A stretch of DNA of 55,303 nt from RGIG4097 sp964637515 (GTDB taxonomy: Bacteria; Bacillota; Clostridia; Christensenellales; CAG-917), in contig CAZWUI010000007.1 of the NCBI GenBank assembly GCA_964637515.1, forward strand, positions 1 to 55,303, given 5' to 3'. Numbering within the stretch: position 1 is the first letter of the stretch; each line of letters opens with the position of its first letter. Position numbers and translations under genes: made by a program. Under the pieces are notes generated by a model. It was given only the letters and a program-made list of their open reading frames with translations, was not told where the DNA came from and searched no databases. Positions 53,801 through 55,303 of the stretch are shown piece by piece.

Positions 53801-54134
53801 AATAACCGATCTCGTCATTCCTGCTCTCGGACATAGCTACGGCGAATGGGTTGACGAAGTGGGTGCAACCACTTCCAAAAGCGGTTTGAAAGGTCACAAA
53901 GACTGCGACGCTTGCCATAAACATTTCGATGAAACCAATGCGGAAATCTCCGACGTCGATCTCGTCATAGCGCAACTTCCCGAAACACCCGCAGAAGAAG
54001 GACTTTCGGGCGGTGCAATCGCAGGTATCGTAATCGGTTGTCTTGTGCTTGCAGGCATCGTAGCATTCGCGATTGTTTGGTTTGTCGTCAAGAAAAAAAC
54101 CTTTGCCGACATCGCAGCAATCTTCAGAAAGTAA
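50844..54134 (+). CDS. Large membrane-anchored surface protein with discoidin-like, InlB-type and Cys/His repeats
   Basis: A 1096-residue secreted protein starting at ATG 50844 (GAAGGAG site). Residues 1-38 are a signal peptide ending near AYA. About 50-215 resemble an F5/8 (discoidin-like) domain: NLYDGNVGTK, WTLEGSNDNSNWVDI, YYRLTF, ISEIEF. About 215-665 are two tandem modules, each a beta-rich segment (SLDLNGYVIS; TIDLNGHVIS) followed by an InlB B-type repeat ending in GLTFVDWYSD..YAMW or GYTFVGWYNG..TAKW. About 670-740 are a short Ig-like domain. About 745-1045 carry Cys/His repeats, including two near copies with TCTATRVCS/KCTATRVCS. The end is LSGGAIAGIVIG, one membrane helix and KKKTFADIAAIFRK. 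It shares the last two regions with the 27967 protein. An adhesin-like role is inferred. Confidence 0.85.
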   Translation: MTKTATKMLSTTLCLMLVLLAVAVVVLGLNVSAPAYATGTTAEGGTSAPATPAPTFTAIAGTNGYENLYDGNVGTKLCVAITQNPSITFQANDLSTVVTAYKLYTGDDTQPEHAGRNPKSWTLEGSNDNSNWVDIHTVTNDDKLPELNNQTGYNYAIENITPYWYYRLTFTERHGATGASANAENDYNLMQISEIEFTSTADVTEIYTEEDIVTAFANGGSYKLVADVTLTADLSLRNKMLSLDLNGYVISSDKNITIYACAPDVNTTFILKDSRPTATHTNASLPAGGVIDCALLIDRQSADETYDNKAYFYASGGTVTKRFTLNTAYAIVDYFGDNMTTFTGGMTTATNPVIYGGFYYGEVASTKEDKPVQIKNKKVLFKNGDTVYATQIVKSGDKAMTPANPTTAPEKGLTFVDWYSDTFKYNFSSTITSDITVYAMWLKEVATANDFKSAIDSNYSVKLTADIVLDTTFVINDGKASTIDLNGHVISFANQSYEILIKTLGNTRITLIDSNPTATHENIGYPIGGYITKLNVNKDSNDKYSHAYIVANGGTIGSVGSNTSYAHLLSTSPTPTIIKNVTSNYIDLQAGTYYYNESKISSSAKTITFMNGDNLHAKVATGSKIVAAPAIEPTKEGYTFVGWYNGNTEHDFTQELTSSVTLTAKWIDSAAPVITGVDADNVYCTGQEVTITDDSAVTVTVDGTEVTLTSGKFNLDMSSGFDKTIVATDAANNVTTLVVAYGHHLGDWIEKVDEDCSNNGTLGHKICVNCHDNFDENGVKLESLVIPACHVYGTVGYSWAADNSTCTATRVCSRDANHVETETVNATSSVTQQQSCTDDELTTYVATFTTNTAFIQQSKTDVITSAKHGHDFDAVSYSWTSDNLKCTATRVCSYDDSHVETETVISGSSVTQMQSCINAELTTYVATFTNSVFAQQTKANVQTKAAAGHNLSALANEVAATCTENGLKAHADCSVCNKHFDATGNEITDLVIPALGHSYGEWVDEVGATTSKSGLKGHKDCDACHKHFDETNAEISDVDLVIAQLPETPAEEGLSGGAIAGIVIGCLVLAGIVAFAIVWFVVKKKTFADIAAIFRK

Positions 54135-54154
54135 AAAAGTCAGATCATCTCCCC

Positions 54155-54184
54155 AAAAGCCCTGACAAGCGTCAGGGCTTTTTC
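54155..54184 (+). terminator. Intrinsic terminator of the surface protein gene
   Basis: AAAAGCCCTGAC (54155-54166), loop AAGC, GTCAGGGCTTTT (54171-54182), more T. Confidence 0.9.
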
Positions 54185-54248
54185 ATAGGGTAGTGGTGCG
54201 ACTTCATATACAATCACAACGGTTTTTTCAAGAAAATTTCAAAAACAC

Positions 54249-54277
54249 TTGTCAAAACTTCTACAATCATATATAAT
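54249..54277 (+). promoter_or_regulatory. Promoter upstream of tRNA-Ser
   Basis: TTGTCA (54249-54254), 17 bp, perfect TATAAT (54272-54277). It would start a transcript about 220 nt ahead of the tRNA, covering the structured leader. No other gene lies between. Confidence 0.55.
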
Positions 54278-54385
54278 TGCTTGCGTTGGGTTCGAGAGAA
54301 ATCTCAATCGACGGTTGGCTGAATTAGTTTTGTTTTCTATATCTACCAACCGCCACCCATTATAACTGAATAGTTGGTTATCCTT

Positions 54386-54525
54386 GCCTAGTTTGGTACT
54401 TCGCGTTTTGCGCTCGTTCCAAAAGGCGACTGCACTCTGCGAGTGCGCAACTTCGTTGCCTCTCCATAACGCAGTCACTAGTGCAAGCACGTAACTGCGA
54501 TATATGGAGAAGTCGCCTAGTTTGG
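54386..54525 (+). other. Direct and inverted copies of the tRNA-Ser 5' region, foldable leader
   Basis: GCCTAGTTTGGT at 54386-54397 repeats exactly in the tRNA D-arm at 54515-54526. An inverted copy of the tRNA 5' end also lies upstream: CCAAA (54419-54423) pairs with TTTGG (54521-54525), GGCGACT (54425-54431) with AGTCGCC (54511-54517), TCTCCATA (54461-54468) with TATGGAGA (54503-54510), CGCAGT (54470-54475) with ACTGCG (54494-54499). Two side hairpins, GCACTC/GAGTGC (54432-54446) and GCAAC/GTTGC (54447-54459), interrupt the left arm. Folding this way would compete with the tRNA acceptor and D arms. 54185-54385 otherwise shows only a CGGTTGG/CCAACCG hairpin. Confidence 0.6.
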
Positions 54526-54598
54526 TCGAGGGCGCGCGACTGGAAATCGCGTAAACGTCAAAAGCGTTTCAAGAGTTCGAATCTCTTCTTCTCCGCCA
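54506..54598 (+). tRNA. tRNA-Ser, anticodon GGA
   Basis: Acceptor GGAGAAG/CTTCTCC, D-arm with GGTCGAGGGC, anticodon stem CGCGA/TCGCG around loop CTGGAAA (anticodon GGA), long variable arm AAACG/CGTTT typical of serine tRNAs, T-arm AAGAG-TTCGAAT-CTCTT, and encoded CCA. Its 3' end from the T-loop onward is repeated downstream. Confidence 0.95.
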
Positions 54599-54605
54599 AA
54601 AAAAT

Positions 54606-54631
54606 GCACTCAATTATGAGTGCTTTTTTTG
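54606..54631 (+). terminator. Intrinsic terminator of tRNA-Ser (duplicated downstream)
   Basis: GCACTCA (54606-54612), loop ATTA, TGAGTGC (54617-54623), T-run. An identical copy follows the repeated tRNA end at 54789-54813. Confidence 0.88.
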
Positions 54632-54815
54632 TACTCAAAGATGAGCTTCAGAGCGTTGTTTCAACGCTCTCACGGCTACCGCCGTGGAACTCTTACAGAC
54701 TGACGCTCCGCTAACGTATGCAAGCATACACACTACGCTATTACGGCAACAAGTTGCCTACGAATCTCTTCTTCTCCGCCAAAAAAATGCACTCAATTAT
54801 GAGTGCTTTTTTTGT

Positions 54816-54915
54816 NNNNNNNNNNNNNNNNNNNNNNNNNNNNNNNNNNNNNNNNNNNNNNNNNNNNNNNNNNNNNNNNNNNNNNNNNNNNNNNNNNNNN
54901 NNNNNNNNNNNNNNN
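54816..54915. other. Scaffold gap of 100 N
   Basis: Exactly 100 N, the conventional filler for a gap of unknown size, placed between two copies of the repeat. The true repeat number is therefore unknown. Confidence 0.97.
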
Positions 54916-54976
54916 ACACTACGCTATTACGGCAACAAGTTGCCTACGAATCTCTTCTTCTCCGCCAAAACAAGAG

Positions 54977-55004
54977 AACCGCCGTTTTAGGCGGTTTTGT
55001 TGTT
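54977..55004 (+). terminator. Hairpin with T-rich tail after the third repeat copy
   Basis: AACCGCC (54977-54983), loop GTTTTA, GGCGGTT (54990-54996), then TTGTTGTTTT. It takes the place that the tRNA-Ser terminator has in copies one and two. Confidence 0.7.
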
Positions 55005-55116
55005 TTAATAGGGATTCGAACGAGCGGAAACAGCAACGTTTCGATGGATCGTCGCCCGCCCCGGCGTGATAGCAACCCTCATGGGGCGGCAGCCCGCGCA
55101 TAGCGCGGTTGCGGAG

Positions 55117-55137
55117 CGAATCCCACTCTCTCCGCCA
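55117..55137 (+). repeat. 3'-end fragment of a different serine-type tRNA
   Basis: CGAATCCCACTCTCTCCGCCA has the T-loop-to-CCA layout of a tRNA with acceptor strand TCTCTCC, as in other serine tRNAs, but no matching cloverleaf precedes it. The preceding 110 bases hold more short hairpins (for example CCGCGC/GCGCGG, 55094-55108). It breaks at the same T-loop position as the tRNA-Ser(GGA) copies. Confidence 0.55.
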
Positions 55138-55208
55138 GAAAGGAACTGTACGCACTCTCGCGAAAAATTGTGGGGTTGCGTATTTTTATACGAAAGTTTT
55201 GGAAAAGT

Positions 55209-55254
55209 TATTCCATTTACTGTAGGATATATAATCTCCTATTACAATGGAATA
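55209..55254. repeat. Inverted repeat in AT-rich right end
   Basis: TATTCCATT (55209-55217) and AATGGAATA (55246-55254), with inner TAGGA/TCCTA, can form a 14-bp interrupted stem. No gene is seen in 55138-55303. Confidence 0.5.
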
Positions 55255-55303
55255 TAGAGCTAAATACTAATTATTTTTTAAGAAATATGTAAAAAATCTT
55301 TTG

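Larger units (their letters stand above)
54578..54967 (+). repeat. Direct repeats of the tRNA-Ser 3' end
   Basis: The 21 bases from the T-loop CGAATCTC to CTCCGCCA occur at 54578-54598 (in the tRNA), 54761-54781 and 54947-54967. The first two copies extend identically through the terminator (54578-54632 equals 54761-54815, period 183 bp). The second and third share 31 bases upstream (54730-54760 equals 54916-54946). Between copies lie short hairpins: GAGCGTTG/CAACGCTC (54651-54669), CACGGC/GCCGTG (54671-54686), GTATG/CATAC (54716-54729), GGCAAC/GTTGCC (54745-54758). No reading frame in the spacer is convincing. The pattern fits repeated attachment-site cores or a tandem duplication. Confidence 0.8.

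Noticed and set aside
54684..55103. Open frames running through the N gap
   Set aside because: They translate tRNA tails and unknown bases; no ribosome binding site and no domain.
54400..55140. CRISPR array or integron attC array
   Set aside because: Repeats are few, 183 bp apart and are tRNA tails. No attC core pair (RYYYAAC/GTTRRRY) or cas/intI gene is visible.

Overview
The window reads as a chromosomal segment of an endospore-forming, low-to-mid GC member of the Clostridia (Firmicutes/Bacillota). The evidence is a germination protease (gpr), a YlbJ-type sporulation membrane protein, a large Bacillus-type SRP RNA with an Alu domain, TTGACA-17-TATAAT-like promoters, GGAGG ribosome binding sites, and a preserved Firmicute gene order (rpmF-plsX-rnc-smc-ftsY, ylxM-ffh-rpsP-khpA-rimM-trmD, rbgA-rnhB-yraN). 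The two large surface proteins share a C-terminal anchor style that I associate with uncultured gut Christensenellales-like lineages; that placement is tentative. A run of exactly 100 N (54816-54915) shows this is a scaffold from a draft or metagenome assembly.

Layout. 1-4850: a 30-residue lipoprotein, rpsT, gpr, glutamate racemase and an EF-G-like GTPase with a degenerate G4 motif. 4944-8628: pyridoxal kinase, SRP RNA, a two-gene ABC-2 exporter, a 500-bp hairpin-rich non-coding stretch and tRNA-Gly(CCC). 8812-15975: a tightly packed operon of ileS, an RlmI-like methyltransferase, an RluA-type pseudouridine synthase, an acyl-CoA ligase and a sugar isomerase-like protein. 16032-18711: a leftward block with a sigma-region-4-like protein, ylbJ and tmcAL. 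18827-27735: pta-ackA, rpmF, plsX-rnc, smc-ftsY. 27967-30776: a large surface protein and a decayed small secreted-protein gene, lying between ftsY and ylxM. 31046-36847: ylxM-ffh, rpsP-khpA-rimM-trmD, rbgA-rnhB-yraN, rplS. 36859-49955: a lipoprotein/GT-C-like fusion, a glycerophosphodiesterase, lepA-hemW, a long PRPP synthetase, an MBL-fold hydrolase, rho with an Asn-rich insert, a HAD phosphatase, a DUF2804 protein and a CNNM/CorC protein. 50148-54134: a TetR regulator and a second large surface protein. 54135-55303: a structured intergenic region with tRNA-Ser(GGA), repeated copies of that tRNA's 3' end, and the scaffold gap.

Most genes are core translation, protein targeting and central metabolism. 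The complete SRP pathway (SRP RNA, Ffh, FtsY) is in this one window. Pta and AckA supply the acetyl-phosphate/acetate branch. PlsX begins phospholipid synthesis. Smc handles chromosome condensation. RimM, RbgA, KhpA, TrmD, LepA and the ribosomal proteins form a ribosome biogenesis and translation set.

The parts least explained by known genes are the tRNA-linked hairpin-rich segments. At the right end the tRNA-Ser 3' end is repeated in direct orientation at 183-bp spacing. An inverted copy of its 5' end sits just upstream and can fold with it into a branched structure. A similar chain of short hairpins follows tRNA-Gly. Other points of interest are the EF-G paralogue with a mutated G4 box, the non-GNRA apical loop of the SRP RNA, the lipoprotein-GT-C fusion, and two unlinked surface proteins with the same Cys/His repeats and membrane anchor.
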